Positions 29,330-38,958 of a stretch of DNA of 64,000 nucleotides are shown piece by piece. This DNA is from Phytoactinopolyspora limicola (GTDB lineage: Bacteria; Actinomycetota; Actinomycetes; Jiangellales; Jiangellaceae), in assembly GCF_011320225.1 (NCBI RefSeq), contig NZ_JAAOEN010000015.1, positions 48,289 through 112,288 of the forward strand. Reading direction: 5' to 3'. The notes beneath the pieces are model-generated. The model searched no databases, was not told where the DNA came from, and was given only the letters and a program-made list of their open reading frames with translations. The translations under genes were made by a program, and so were the position numbers. The number at the start of each line of letters is the position of its first letter. Within the stretch, counting starts at the first letter, position 1.

Positions 29330-30913
29330 ATGACCGAGACTCCGCCGAGTACGTCCGCGAGCGGCCCTACCACCGCCTCCTCACCCGGGATGACCGACGA
29401 GCTGCGTATGCTGCGTCGCAGCAGATCCAACCGGGTGATCGCCGGCGTGCTCGGCGGCCTCGGGCAGCGGCTCGGCATCGATCCGATCCTGTTGCGCGTC
29501 GCTCTGGCCGTGTTGGTGGTGTTCGGCGGCGTCGGAGTGCTGCTCTACGCGATCGCCTGGCTACTCATGCCGGCCGAAGATGATTCAGCCTCCGTGCTGG
29601 ATCAAGCCATTGGCCGGCGGGAGGTCCGCGACGCTAGCGCTGTGCCGCTGGCGTTGGGCCTCGGGTCGGTGATCCTGATCACCTCGGGCATCGCCATCGG
29701 AACGTCGTGGAACGGCAAGATCCTCTTGGTGCTCGCCGTCGTCGGGCTGTACGTACTGCTGCGCCGCCGGTCCGACGAACCGCCTGCCACCGCCGCGTCG
29801 GGTTGGCCCGGGGGCGAGCCGTCGTACGTCTACGACGCTGCCGCTGGCAGCTGGACCTTGCCCGACGACGTCGCAGCCACACCAGGCGCGGCGGGGTGGA
29901 CCGTTCCCACCCAGGGGGCGTCGAGGTCCACGACCGAACCAGTATCCGAGCCCGATCCAGATACCGACCACGGGCCCGGCGTCGCCGAGCCACCCCGACC
30001 CGACGCAACGACCGACGCGCCCACCACGCCGTCGCGTTCCCCGGACGTCACTGGTCCGCTCCCGCCGGGCACCCAGGGCTGGCCCGAAGGCCCCGACTGG
30101 CAGCCGGCCGGCCGTGCCGGAACCTCCCCCTACGACGACCTCTACCTGGCCCGCGACTCCGACGCGCAGCCGCCCCAACGGACCGAGCCGCATCCTTCCG
30201 TCCTCGACGAGCCACGCCCCCGTTCCGTACTCGGAATGCTGACGGTGTGTACCGCCGTCGTCGCCACCGGGCTCGTGGCCGTCGCCGACGCGATGGACGT
30301 TGGGGTGGCCGGTCCGGCGTACATCGCCGTCCCGCTCGCCGTGGTGGCCATCGGCCTGCTGCTCGGCGCTTGGTTCGGCCGGTCCCGTGGGCTGATCTTC
30401 CTCGGCATCTTGCTCACCCTCGCCCTCGTACCAGCCGCCGTCGCCGAGCGATGGGATCTCAGCGCTGGGCCGGTCGAACTCGTGGCCGCTCCCGACCTCG
30501 CCGATCTGTCTACTGTCACCGTCACACACGGTCTGGGCCCGGTCGAGTATGACCTCTCACAGCTCGAGATGGCCGACGGCGACGAAGTGACCATCACGGT
30601 GCAGGTCGCGATGGGCACCATCGAGGTGCTGGTCCCGCCTGAGGTCGACGTCGTCGTCAACTCGTCGGTGGGAGCTGGGTCCCTCGACGTCTTCGACAAC
30701 TCTCAGGGTGGGTTCGGCCGGACCGAAACCATTACCGACCTGGGGCCTGATGGCACCGGCGGCGGGCGCATCGAACTCGACCTCGAGATCGGAATGGGAG
30801 CGATCGAGGTGAGCCGAGCCGACCTCGACGGACTAGACGGAACCGCTTCGCACCCTGACGACGGCTCCAGCGCTGACCGCTCCGGTTCTAGCGACGAGGG
30901 GGCGGACCGATGA
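29330..30913 (+). CDS. PspC domain protein with LiaF-like C-terminus
   Basis: About 527 residues. A PspC domain at residues 25-90 (LRRSRSNRVIAGVLGGLGQR) with membrane segments is followed by a long Pro/Asp/Thr-rich linker, further membrane segments, and a LiaF-like beta domain (VTVTHGLGPVEYDLS, MGTIEVLVPPEVDVVVNSSV). LiaF-type proteins restrain cell-envelope-stress kinases, so this is a plausible modulator of the divergent PspC kinase. ATG 29330 is used; ATG 29306 is possible. Confidence 0.82.
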   Translation: MTETPPSTSASGPTTASSPGMTDELRMLRRSRSNRVIAGVLGGLGQRLGIDPILLRVALAVLVVFGGVGVLLYAIAWLLMPAEDDSASVLDQAIGRREVRDASAVPLALGLGSVILITSGIAIGTSWNGKILLVLAVVGLYVLLRRRSDEPPATAASGWPGGEPSYVYDAAAGSWTLPDDVAATPGAAGWTVPTQGASRSTTEPVSEPDPDTDHGPGVAEPPRPDATTDAPTTPSRSPDVTGPLPPGTQGWPEGPDWQPAGRAGTSPYDDLYLARDSDAQPPQRTEPHPSVLDEPRPRSVLGMLTVCTAVVATGLVAVADAMDVGVAGPAYIAVPLAVVAIGLLLGAWFGRSRGLIFLGILLTLALVPAAVAERWDLSAGPVELVAAPDLADLSTVTVTHGLGPVEYDLSQLEMADGDEVTITVQVAMGTIEVLVPPEVDVVVNSSVGAGSLDVFDNSQGGFGRTETITDLGPDGTGGGRIELDLEIGMGAIEVSRADLDGLDGTASHPDDGSSADRSGSSDEGADR

Positions 30914-31104
30914 AACGCCACGACGTCGACGTCACATCGCTCGTGTTCGGTCTCTTCTTCCTCGGAGTGTTCATCGTGTGGTCGCTTGTCCAACTCGACA
31001 TCATGGGCCTACGTGGCCTCGAAGTGGCCGCTCCCGTGCTGCTGGTGTCCGTTGGGCTGGCAGGCCTGATGGCGTCGATCACCAAGTTGCGGCGCGACCG
31101 CTGA
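30910..31104 (+). CDS. Small two-helix membrane protein
   Basis: 64 residues with two hydrophobic segments (VFGLFFLGVFIVWSLVQ and VAAPVLLVSVGLAGLMASI) and a charged tail. The ATG overlaps the stop of the PspC/LiaF-like gene (ATGA), so the two are coupled. Small proteins of this form commonly follow PspC genes in actinobacteria; no function is assigned. Confidence 0.75.
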   Translation: MKRHDVDVTSLVFGLFFLGVFIVWSLVQLDIMGLRGLEVAAPVLLVSVGLAGLMASITKLRRDR

Positions 31105-31154
31105 CGTGCCCCGGCATTGGGCGCGCCGCGTCTGGGTTGGCTCTGCCCGGGTGC

Positions 31155-32717
31155 TCACTCCCACTCGATGGTGCCGGGCGGCTTGCTGGTGACGTCGAGC
31201 ACGACGCGGTTGATCTCGGAAACCTCATTGGTGATCCGAGTGGAGATCCGCTCCAGCAGTTCGTACGGCAACCGGGACCAGTCGGCCGTCATCGCGTCTT
31301 CACTGCTGACCGGCCGGAGCACGACGGGGTGGCCATAGGTGCGGCCGTCGCCCTGTACTCCGACGGAACGTACGTCGGCCAGCAGGACCACCGGGAACTG
31401 CCACACGTCGCGATCCAATCCGGCGGCGGTGAGCTCGGCCCGCGCGATGGCGTCCGCGCGCCGCAGGATCTCCAGGCGGCTGTGGTCGACCGCACCGATG
31501 ATGCGGATCGCCAGCCCCGGGCCGGGGAACGGCTGGCGCCACACGATGTCGGCCGGGACCCCCAACTGTTCGCCGACCGCGCGGACCTCGTCCTTGAAGA
31601 GCCAGCGTAGGGGCTCGACGAGGGTGAACTGGAGGTCGTCGGGAAGACCGCCGACATTGTGGTGACTCTTGATGTTGGCCGCGCCTTCGCCGCCGCCGGA
31701 CTCCACCACGTCGGGATACAAGGTGCCCTGCACGAGGAACTCGACCTCGCTTCCCTCACGTCCGGCCTGCGCGACGATCTCGCGGGCGGCGTCCTCGAAG
31801 ACGCGGATGAACTCCCGTCCGATGATCTTCCGCTTCTCTTCGGGATCATCGACGTCCTTGAGCGCGGTGAGGAACCGCTCCTCCGCGTGGACGACGTGAA
31901 GATCGACGCCCGTGGCCGCAACGAAGTCGCGTTCGACCTGTTCGGCTTCGCCCTCGCGCAGCAAGCCGTGGTCGACGAACACACAGGTGAGCTGGTCGCC
32001 GACCGCCCGCTGGACCAGCGCCGCGGCCACCGACGAGTCGACACCTCCGGACAGTGCGCAGAGGACTTGTTTCTCGCCGACCTGCGCGCGGATCGTGTCG
32101 ACCGCGTCGTCGACGATGTTCACCATGGTCCACGTCGGGCGGACCTGAGCGATGTCGAAGAGGAAATGCTCAAGCACCGTTTGGCCGTATTCGGTGTGCA
32201 TGACCTCCGGGTGCCACTGGACGCCGGCCAGACCCTTGGCGACGTTCTCGAACGCCGCGACCGGGGTTCCGTCGGTGGTGGCCAGGACGTCGAAACCGGG
32301 TGGCGGCTGGGTAACGGAGTCGTTGTGGCTCATCCACACCGCGGCACCAGGGTCGACGCCGCGCAGCAAGGTACCGGCGTCGGCGATGTCAACCCTGGTC
32401 CGGCCGAACTCGGCCAAGCCGGTGCGCGCGACCTGGCCATCGAGAGCGACCGTCATCGCCTGGAATCCGTAGCAGATGCCGAACGCTGCTACGCCGGCCT
32501 CGAACAAGGCGGGATCGACCGATGGTGCATCGGCAGAGTAGACGCTGGCCGGGCCACCGGACAGGATGATGGCCTTCGGCTGTTTGGCCAGCATGTCCGC
32601 CACCGGCATGGTGTGCGGCACGATCTCGGAGTACACCCTGGCCTCGCGAACTCGGCGGGCGATCAACTGGGCGTACTGGGCGCCGAAGTCGACGACGAGC
32701 ACGCGGTCATGGGACAT
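31155..32717 (-). CDS. guaA: GMP synthase (glutamine-hydrolysing)
   Basis: Converts XMP to GMP with glutamine and ATP. The N-terminal amidotransferase has the nucleophile Cys in [10 protein letters not shown] and the His-Glu pair in VQWHPEVMH. The ATP pyrophosphatase has the PP-loop [14 protein letters not shown], and the C-terminal dimerisation domain ends IEWE. ATG 32717 is preferred with AGGCGA nine bases upstream; GTG 32726 is an alternative. The promoter side abuts copy 5 of the half-site array. Confidence 0.97.
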   Translation of the reverse strand: MSHDRVLVVDFGAQYAQLIARRVREARVYSEIVPHTMPVADMLAKQPKAIILSGGPASVYSADAPSVDPALFEAGVAAFGICYGFQAMTVALDGQVARTGLAEFGRTRVDIADAGTLLRGVDPGAAVWMSHNDSVTQPPPGFDVLATTDGTPVAAFENVAKGLAGVQWHPEVMHTEYGQTVLEHFLFDIAQVRPTWTMVNIVDDAVDTIRAQVGEKQVLCALSGGVDSSVAAALVQRAVGDQLTCVFVDHGLLREGEAEQVERDFVAATGVDLHVVHAEERFLTALKDVDDPEEKRKIIGREFIRVFEDAAREIVAQAGREGSEVEFLVQGTLYPDVVESGGGEGAANIKSHHNVGGLPDDLQFTLVEPLRWLFKDEVRAVGEQLGVPADIVWRQPFPGPGLAIRIIGAVDHSRLEILRRADAIARAELTAAGLDRDVWQFPVVLLADVRSVGVQGDGRTYGHPVVLRPVSSEDAMTADWSRLPYELLERISTRITNEVSEINRVVLDVTSKPPGTIEWE

Positions 32718-32781
32718 GTCTGCCACTCGCCTGAGCCTAACCGACGCGTGGTAATCCTCGGTGCGGGCCCGCCCCGACGTT

Positions 32782-32957
32782 GTGCACCTGATCGTCGTTT
32801 GTGCACCTGATCGCTTTGCGCGTGGCGATCAGATGTGCGTCCGGCCGTGCTGATCTGCGGGTTTGCGTCGACCGTACATCTGATCGCATATCGGCATGTG
32901 GACGGAGAACGATCAGATGCACGCTCCGACGTGTAGTGGCCGTTGGTGCATCTGATC
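32782..32957 (+). repeat. GATC half-site array, copy 5 left (forward)
   Basis: Half-sites at 32785, 32804, 32827, 32877, 32911 and 32949: offsets 0, 19, 42, 92, 126 and 164, the same as copy 1. The a' site reads GATCAGATG here. It begins with GACGTTGTGCACCTGATC, also the start of copy 1. It lies just upstream of guaA and downstream of sdhB. Confidence 0.9.
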
Positions 32958-33075
32958 GGTTGACGGCAGACGGCGAATGCCGGACGGAACGACCACAGCG
33001 CGCAGCCATTGAGGTTGTATAGGCGGCCGGTCTCTTGGTGACTGACCGCGGTGGGCGTAGCACGTGAACCGAGGC

Positions 33076-33250
33076 GATCAGATGCACGCGGCGACGTCTA
33101 GCGCCGGTCTGTGCATCTGATCATTCTACGTTCGTATCGTGAGACGCGACCGGACGCCGCAGCCGCGCTTCGACCAGCAGCGTCGCCACCGCGTCCGCAT
33201 CTGATCGTCGCCACAAGAACGATCAGGTGACATATCGGAGATCAGGTGCG
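33076..33250 (-). repeat. GATC half-site array, copy 5 right (reverse)
   Basis: On the minus strand sites fall at offsets 0, 19, 42, 92, 126 and 164 from 33248. The site at 92 is degenerate (GACCGGACG on the plus strand) yet in the exact position. With the left copy it forms an inverted pair around 118 bases in which no gene is seen. The sdhB stop is 13 bases away. Confidence 0.88.
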
Positions 33251-33262
33251 GAAACGGGGTGG

Positions 33263-34030
33263 TTAGACGCGGCGGAATAGGAGGGCCTGTTTGACCTCCT
33301 GGATGGCCTTGGTGACCTCGATGCCACGCGGGCACGCGTCGGTGCAGTTGAACGTCGTACGGCAGCGCCAGACACCCTCGCGGTCGTTGAGGATCTCCAG
33401 GCGCTGCTCAGCGCCCTCGTCGCGGCTATCGAAGATGAACCGGTGTGCTCCGACGATCGCCTGCGGGCCAAAGTACTGCCCGTCGGACCAGTACACCGGG
33501 CACGACGTGGTGCAGGCCGCACAGAGGATGCACTTGGTGGTGTCGTCGAACCGCTCCCGGTCGGCCGGCGACTGGCGGCGTTCCCGGCTCGGATCGTTGC
33601 CCGTCGTGATCAGGAACGGCATGATCGACTTGTAGGCCGCGTAGAACGGCTCCATGTCGACGACGAGGTCCTTTTGGACGGCGAGGCCCTTGATCGGCTC
33701 AACCGTGATGGGCTTCTTCAGCGGCAGGTCTTTGAGCAGCGTCTTGCACGCTAGCCGGTTGCGGCCGTTGATGCGCATCGCGTCGGAGCCGCAGATGCCG
33801 TGTGCGCAGGAGCGGCGGAACGTTAGGGAGCCGTCGATCTCCCATTTGATCTTGTGCAAGGCGTCCAGCACCCGGTCGGTGCCGTGCATGGTGAGGGTGT
33901 GGTTCTCCCAGCGTGGCTCGGTGTCCGATTCCGGATTGAACCGGCGCAGCCGCATGGTGACCTGGAACGACGGGATGGCGGACGGCGCTTCGGCCGGTGT
34001 AGCGCCTGGTGCCTCGGTGGTCAACGTCAT
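33263..34030 (-). CDS. sdhB: Succinate dehydrogenase iron-sulfur subunit
   Basis: 255 residues. The 2Fe-2S ligands are in SCAHGICGSD and the later LACKTL; one position is Asp rather than Cys, as in known SdhB proteins. The 4Fe-4S and 3Fe-4S ligands are in CILCAACTTSCPVYW and CRTTFNCTDACPRGI. It carries electrons from SdhA to the quinone site. Its ATG overlaps the sdhA stop by one base. Last gene of the operon. Confidence 0.95.
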   Translation of the reverse strand: MTLTTEAPGATPAEAPSAIPSFQVTMRLRRFNPESDTEPRWENHTLTMHGTDRVLDALHKIKWEIDGSLTFRRSCAHGICGSDAMRINGRNRLACKTLLKDLPLKKPITVEPIKGLAVQKDLVVDMEPFYAAYKSIMPFLITTGNDPSRERRQSPADRERFDDTTKCILCAACTTSCPVYWSDGQYFGPQAIVGAHRFIFDSRDEGAEQRLEILNDREGVWRCRTTFNCTDACPRGIEVTKAIQEVKQALLFRRV

Positions 34031-35784
34031 CAGAACTTACGCTCCATCGGCTGGTAACGGGTGACGACGACGGGTTTGTAGTCCAGCCGAACGCCGGTGC
34101 TCCCATCCTCGTTGCTGGTGCGGTAGGCCATGGTGTGGCGCATGTAGTTGACGTCGTCGCGGTTCTGGTAGTCCTCGCGGAAGTGCCCGCCGCGGGACTC
34201 CTTGCGTTCTAAAGCCCCGACGACGATCACCTCGGCCAAGTCGAGTAGGAAACCGAGTTCGAGACCTTCGAGCAGGTCGGTGTTGAACCGCTTGCCCTTG
34301 TCCTGGACCGACGCCCGCGAGTAGCGCTCGCGCAGCGCATGGATGTCGGAGAGGGCCTGCTTGAGAGTGGCCTCGGACCGGAACACCTGGGCGTTGGCGT
34401 CCATGGTTTCTTGCAGGGCGCGGCGCAGGTCGGCGATCCGTTCGCCATCCTGGCGGTCCCGCAGGGTCTCGAGCATCTCGACCGTGTCCGCCTCCGGCGA
34501 CTCCGGCAAGTCCACCCATGGGGCTTTGGCGGCGAAGGCGGCCGCGGCGATCCCCGCTCGACGGCCGAAGACGTTGATGTCCAGTAGGGAGTTGGTCCCC
34601 AGCCGGTTCGCGCCGTGCACGCTGACACACGCGACTTCACCGGCGGCGAACATGCCGGGTAGGACCCGCTCGTTGTCGGCGAGGACTTCGGTCTCGACGT
34701 TGGTGGGGATCCCGCCCATGGCGTAGTGCGCTGTGGGGTAGACGGGCACCGGTTCGGTGTACGGCTCGATACCCAAGTACGTTCGGGCGAACTCGGTGAT
34801 GTCCGGCAGTTTGGCATCGATATGGGCCGGTTCCAGGTGGGTCAGGTCGAGCAGGACGTAATCCTTGTTCGGCCCGGCGCCGCGGCCTTCGCGCACCTCG
34901 TTGGCCATCGCGCGAGCGACGACGTCACGCGGCGCCAGGTCCTTCAACGTCGGGGCGTAGCGCTCCATGAAACGCTCACCCTCGGAGTTGCGCAGGATGG
35001 CACCCTCACCTCGGGCCGCCTCGGAGAGCAAGATCCCCAGCCCGGCCAGGCCCGTCGGGTGGAACTGGAAGAATTCCATGTCCTCGAGCGGGATCCCACG
35101 ACGGTAGGCGATGGCCATACCGTCCCCGGTCAGCGTGTGAGCGTTGGACGTCGTCTTGTACACCTTGCCGGCGCCACCGGTGGCGAACACCACGGACTTG
35201 GCCCGGAAGATGTGGATCTCGCCGCTGGCGAGGTCGTAGGCGACGACGCCGGCGGTGCGCCGCTCGCCCTCTACGTCGTTGGTGAGGATGTCGAGGACGT
35301 AGAACTCGCTGAAGAACTCGACGTCGTTCTTGAGGCACTGCTGGTACAGCGTCTGCAGAATCATGTGGCCGGTACGGTCGGCGGAGTAGCACGCCCGGCG
35401 CACCGCGGCCTCACCGTGGTTGCGGGTGTGGCCACCGAAGCGGCGCTGGTCGATGGTGCCTTCCGGGGTCCGGTTGAACGGCAGCCCCATCTTCTCGAGG
35501 TCGAGCACCGCATCGATGGCCTCCTTGGCCATGATCTCGGCCGCGTCTTGATCGACGAGGAAGTCGCCACCTTTGACGGTGTCGAAGGTATGCCATTCCC
35601 AGTTGTCTTCTTCGACGTTGGCCAGGGCGGCACACATGCCGCCCTGCGCCGCGCCGGTGTGGGAGCGGGTGGGGTAGAGCTTCGTGATCACCGCGGTCCG
35701 GGCTCGTTGCCCGGCTTCGAGAGCCGCGCGCATCCCGGCGCCGCCGGCCCCGACGATCACCACGTCGTATTGGTGCGTCTGCAT
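34030..35784 (-). CDS. sdhA: Succinate dehydrogenase flavoprotein subunit
   Basis: 584 residues. The N-terminal FAD fold is [19 protein letters not shown]; the FAD-linking His lies in [15 protein letters not shown]; catalytic-region motifs include [16 protein letters not shown] and [10 protein letters not shown]. Oxidises succinate to fumarate in the TCA cycle, linked to the membrane quinone pool. ATG start about 45 bases after sdhD. Confidence 0.97.
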   Translation of the reverse strand: MQTHQYDVVIVGAGGAGMRAALEAGQRARTAVITKLYPTRSHTGAAQGGMCAALANVEEDNWEWHTFDTVKGGDFLVDQDAAEIMAKEAIDAVLDLEKMGLPFNRTPEGTIDQRRFGGHTRNHGEAAVRRACYSADRTGHMILQTLYQQCLKNDVEFFSEFYVLDILTNDVEGERRTAGVVAYDLASGEIHIFRAKSVVFATGGAGKVYKTTSNAHTLTGDGMAIAYRRGIPLEDMEFFQFHPTGLAGLGILLSEAARGEGAILRNSEGERFMERYAPTLKDLAPRDVVARAMANEVREGRGAGPNKDYVLLDLTHLEPAHIDAKLPDITEFARTYLGIEPYTEPVPVYPTAHYAMGGIPTNVETEVLADNERVLPGMFAAGEVACVSVHGANRLGTNSLLDINVFGRRAGIAAAAFAAKAPWVDLPESPEADTVEMLETLRDRQDGERIADLRRALQETMDANAQVFRSEATLKQALSDIHALRERYSRASVQDKGKRFNTDLLEGLELGFLLDLAEVIVVGALERKESRGGHFREDYQNRDDVNYMRHTMAYRTSNEDGSTGVRLDYKPVVVTRYQPMERKF

Positions 35785-35830
35785 GAGATGAACCTCCAGG
35801 TCTTGCTGGTCGTTGCGGCCCTCGGGACTT

Positions 35831-36277
35831 CTAAGCGCCGGGGCAGAACGACGGCAGCAACTCGGCAGCTGCCTCGGCCGGGCACGGGTCGAAAGTGAAA
35901 ATCACGAGCGTGCCGAGAATGATGGTGAAAGCTGCGGCGACGTAGAGAAGCATCTTCAGCCACATACGCACCTGGTCGCGTTCGGCGTAGTCATTGATGA
36001 CGGTGCGGAGCCCGTTAGTGCCGTGGATCATCGCCAGCCACAACATCAGCAGGTCCCACACCTGCCAGAGCGGGTCGGCCCACTTCCCGGCGACGAAGGC
36101 GAAGTCGAGGGCGTTGATGCCCTCGCCGACCATCAGGTTGACGAAGAGATGACCAAACACGAGCACGATCAGGAACACACCCGAGACCCGCATGAACAGC
36201 CACGCGTAGAGCTCGGTGTTGGTGCGTCCCCGAAGCCGGCGTGGAGACCGAGGGGCGGCAATGGTGGTTGTGGTCAC
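35831..36277 (-). CDS. sdhD: Succinate dehydrogenase membrane anchor subunit
   Basis: 148 residues with three membrane segments. Conserved features are [21 protein letters not shown] and the haem-ligand region [17 protein letters not shown]. It anchors SdhAB and forms part of the quinone and haem b site. GTG start five bases after sdhC. Confidence 0.9.
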   Translation of the reverse strand: MTTTTIAAPRSPRRLRGRTNTELYAWLFMRVSGVFLIVLVFGHLFVNLMVGEGINALDFAFVAGKWADPLWQVWDLLMLWLAMIHGTNGLRTVINDYAERDQVRMWLKMLLYVAAAFTIILGTLVIFTFDPCPAEAAAELLPSFCPGA

Positions 36278-36282
36278 GGCGA

Positions 36283-36660
36283 TCAGCCCCCGAAGACGTG
36301 CGAGAGGTGGCGGACGAGGAACGGCACCATCAACACCAGCCAGAGGATGCCGACGCCGGCCAGCATCTGCCGCTGATACCGGGGCCCCTTGCTCCAGAAG
36401 TCGACCAGGATGATGCGGAGTCCGTTGAATGCGTGGAAAACGATCGCCGCCACGAGTAGGACCTCCATGAGGCCGACGATCGTGGTCTTGTAGGTGGCGA
36501 TGACCTCGTTGTACGACTCAGGCGACACCCTGACCAGCGCGGTATCGACGATATGAACTAGCAGGAAGAAGAAGATGCCGATGCCGGTGACCCGGTGGGC
36601 CACCCACGACCACATGCCTTCGCGGCCGCGATAGATCGTGCCTGCCGGCGCCTTGGGCAC
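36283..36660 (-). CDS. sdhC: Succinate dehydrogenase cytochrome b556 subunit
   Basis: 125 residues with three membrane segments. The family N-terminus is GMWSWVAHRVTGIGIFFFLL, then HIVDTALV, and the haem region is VFHAFNGLRIILVDF. First gene of the sdhCDAB operon; GTG start with AAAGGTGA upstream. The 210-base gap before it must hold the operon promoter, though I could not place the -35/-10 boxes with confidence. Confidence 0.9.
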   Translation of the reverse strand: MPKAPAGTIYRGREGMWSWVAHRVTGIGIFFFLLVHIVDTALVRVSPESYNEVIATYKTTIVGLMEVLLVAAIVFHAFNGLRIILVDFWSKGPRYQRQMLAGVGILWLVLMVPFLVRHLSHVFGG

Positions 36661-36870
36661 GGGAGGTCACCTTTCACGTGTCGGAGAGCTAGGCGCACAC
36701 GAGTGCACGGCAAGCGGCCCCAAGCGTGCCGGGCCGGCCCGTTGGGGCTGCCGTGCTGCTGCGTCACGTGCGGCCCAGCCAGAGCATTCGCCGCTCCGGC
36801 CGGCGTTTATGGTAGCCGTCGGGGTTAGGTAGTTTCCGTGGCAAAGGTCACCTGCCGGGTGTGACATGAA

Positions 36871-38004
36871 TCAAACTGGGGCCCTCGTCGCCGCGTGGCG
36901 TTGGTCGAGAACGGCACGGTAGTGGACGAGTAGCTGGTCGCAGATCGCCGTCCATGACCTGCCATGAACGGCCTCGCGGGCTCGGCGGGCCATCGCGATC
37001 CGTCGTGCGTCGTTGGTTGCCAGGCAATTCACCGCCGCGTGAAGGGCGGCCCGATCTCCGGGCGCTACGAGGAATCCCGTGTGCCCGTCGTCGACGAGGT
37101 CGATGGGACCACCGGAACGCGGGGCGACGACGGGCACTCCTGAAGCCAGCGCCTCCTGAACCGTCTGGCAGAACGTCTCCGCGGGGCCGGTGTGGACGAA
37201 TACGTCGAGGCTCGCGTAGGCGCGAGACAGCTGCGCTCCGGTCAAGACGCCGAGGAACGACGCATCCGGCAGTGCGGCGCGTAGCCTGGCTTCGCTCGGG
37301 CCGCCGCCGACCACCACGAGTTTGAGCCCGGGCACATCGCGCAGTGCGGCCAGGTCGGCCACTTGCTTCTCTGGTGCGAGCCGCCCGACGTAGCCGACGA
37401 GCAACTCGCCGTTGGGTGCCAGTTGGCGACGGAGGTCCGCGTCGCGGTGATCCGGGTGGAAGCGGACGAGGTCGACGCCGCGGCCCCAGTGCGCTAGTCG
37501 GGGGAAGCCGCGCGCGGACAACTCGTGCATGGTGGATGTCGACGGCGCTAGTGTCCGATCGGCCTGCTGATGGATCCGGCGCAGCCAACTCCAGATGACG
37601 TCGTCCCCGACCACCCGCCACAGTCGGTACCCACGGGCGAATCCGGCCAGATCGGTCTGGAACACGGCGACGGTGGGCAGGTTCAAACGGGCGGCGGCCC
37701 GGATGCCGGCCCTGCCGAGCCAAGCCGGGGAGGCCAGGTGGACGATGTCTGGCTCTACGTCGCGAAGTACGGTGCCGATCCGCCGGCTCGTGGACATGCC
37801 GATCACGCTGTCGTCGTTGCCGGGCAAGGTGCGCGACGGTGTCCTGACCACTGGTGCGCCCTGATAGGACGTCGGACCGTCGCCGGGTGCGACAACCACC
37901 GGCTCGTGTCCCCGGTAAATCAGGTGTTCCACGATCCTGCAGACCGTGTTCGCCACCCCGTTGATCTGTGGCAGGAAGGACTCTGTGATGATCACTACCC
38001 GCAT
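36871..38004 (-). CDS. mgtA: GDP-mannose-dependent alpha-mannosyltransferase (GT4)
   Basis: About 377 residues, GT-B fold. The acceptor-side N-terminus RVVIITESFLPQINGVANTV matches the MgtA/PimB group; the nucleotide-sugar side has YVGRLAPEKQVADLA and the EX7E-type PAETFCQTVQEALASGVPVV. Likely adds mannose to glycolipids of the envelope. ATG 38004 follows the family start; GTG 38013 is possible. Monocistronic by spacing. The symbol is by family resemblance only. Confidence 0.8.
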   Translation of the reverse strand: MRVVIITESFLPQINGVANTVCRIVEHLIYRGHEPVVVAPGDGPTSYQGAPVVRTPSRTLPGNDDSVIGMSTSRRIGTVLRDVEPDIVHLASPAWLGRAGIRAAARLNLPTVAVFQTDLAGFARGYRLWRVVGDDVIWSWLRRIHQQADRTLAPSTSTMHELSARGFPRLAHWGRGVDLVRFHPDHRDADLRRQLAPNGELLVGYVGRLAPEKQVADLAALRDVPGLKLVVVGGGPSEARLRAALPDASFLGVLTGAQLSRAYASLDVFVHTGPAETFCQTVQEALASGVPVVAPRSGGPIDLVDDGHTGFLVAPGDRAALHAAVNCLATNDARRIAMARRAREAVHGRSWTAICDQLLVHYRAVLDQRHAATRAPV

Positions 38005-38195
38005 GATGTCCACGGTGTGGTGCCTTGATGGCGATGTGGCGAGAGTGACGTGAATGAACGATGACTATGTGGCGTCCAGTAGACCTGCCCCGGCCGCAAA
38101 TCTCATTATTAGAGATGGGGCGTGACTTTTCATGAGACGAACACCGATCATCCATGTCAAGGGATGGCGGAGTACGGCACGGTCTGGGGTGGCCC

Positions 38196-38771
38196 ATGAC
38201 GGCTGAATCGGTGCATGTTGCACGAGTACTACTGATCGGTAAACGAGCCCGGGTGTTGGAAGAACTCGGCCGCTCCCTGCAGCATCTTGGAATGGACGTC
38301 GCCCAGGAGACTGACCTGGCCCGAGCTAGGGACGTCGTCGACGCTTCCGAAGTGGACGTTGTCGCACTTGGGCGGGCAGTCCGCGGCAACAAGCGAGAAG
38401 AGCTGGTAGTAGCGCTGCGTGCCCAGAACCCCCGGCTCAAGGTGGTCGACGGGCTCGCGCCGATACCGGCCCTACTGGTGGCACAAGTGCAGGAAGCGGT
38501 CGGTACCCCGTCGGCGGGGGAGAGAGTTGTTGCCAGTGCCTTTTATGAGCAGGGTATTAATCGTGTGGTTCTGCTCATGCGAAAATCCGCAGAGGTTGGT
38601 ATAATCCTGCACCGGTTGGACTCTTTATATCGAGTTCATCAGACGCCGATATTCTCTGGACGGCTCGGCGAAGGCCGGCAGAATATTCCCATTGGCCGCA
38701 AGATTGGCCGTGGCGAGCGGTATCTGGTGGTCAGTGCCGACCATGAGGTCAGCGTCCATCAGGTTCATTAG
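38196..38771 (+). CDS. Receiver-like protein with uncharacterised C-terminal domain
   Basis: 191 residues. Residues 8-105 look like a CheY-type fold (VARVLLIGKRARVLEELGRS, VDVVALGRAV, KVVDGLAPIPALLV), but the acidic pair and phospho-acceptor Asp are not in their usual places, so a pseudo-receiver is likely. The C-terminal part (YEQGINRVVLLMRKSAEVGI, then RLDSLYRVHQTPIF) is visibly richer in A and T than the rest and matches nothing I recognise. ATG 38196 is chosen over the longer frame. A strong hairpin follows its stop. Confidence 0.65.
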   Translation: MTAESVHVARVLLIGKRARVLEELGRSLQHLGMDVAQETDLARARDVVDASEVDVVALGRAVRGNKREELVVALRAQNPRLKVVDGLAPIPALLVAQVQEAVGTPSAGERVVASAFYEQGINRVVLLMRKSAEVGIILHRLDSLYRVHQTPIFSGRLGEGRQNIPIGRKIGRGERYLVVSADHEVSVHQVH

Positions 38772-38776
38772 ACCAA

Positions 38777-38819
38777 GCTCGCCGTTAACCTTCGGCCAGG
38801 CCAGAGGTTAACGGCGAGC
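38777..38819. terminator. Hairpin terminator
   Basis: Perfect 14-bp arms GCTCGCCGTTAACC and GGTTAACGGCGAGC around a 15-base loop, starting five bases after the stop of the receiver-like gene. No T-run. Likely terminator for that gene and possibly for the convergent lipoprotein gene. Confidence 0.8.
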
Positions 38820-38958
38820 CGAGGCGGGACCAGCGTCCGGTGCGCGCCCATTGGCTAGCGGCCTACGTCAACACCGCGGCGCCCGCCGCAACCGGCCCGG
38901 TCCGGCCGCCTGGGCCCGAATCGGGGGGTAGTTCAAGCCCAGGCGGTCATCGGCGTAC

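Noticed and set aside
3492..33250. CRISPR array
   Set aside because: The repeated GATC half-sites are short, occur in both orientations within one copy, and are separated by unequal gaps; there are no regular direct repeats with uniform spacers and no cas genes.
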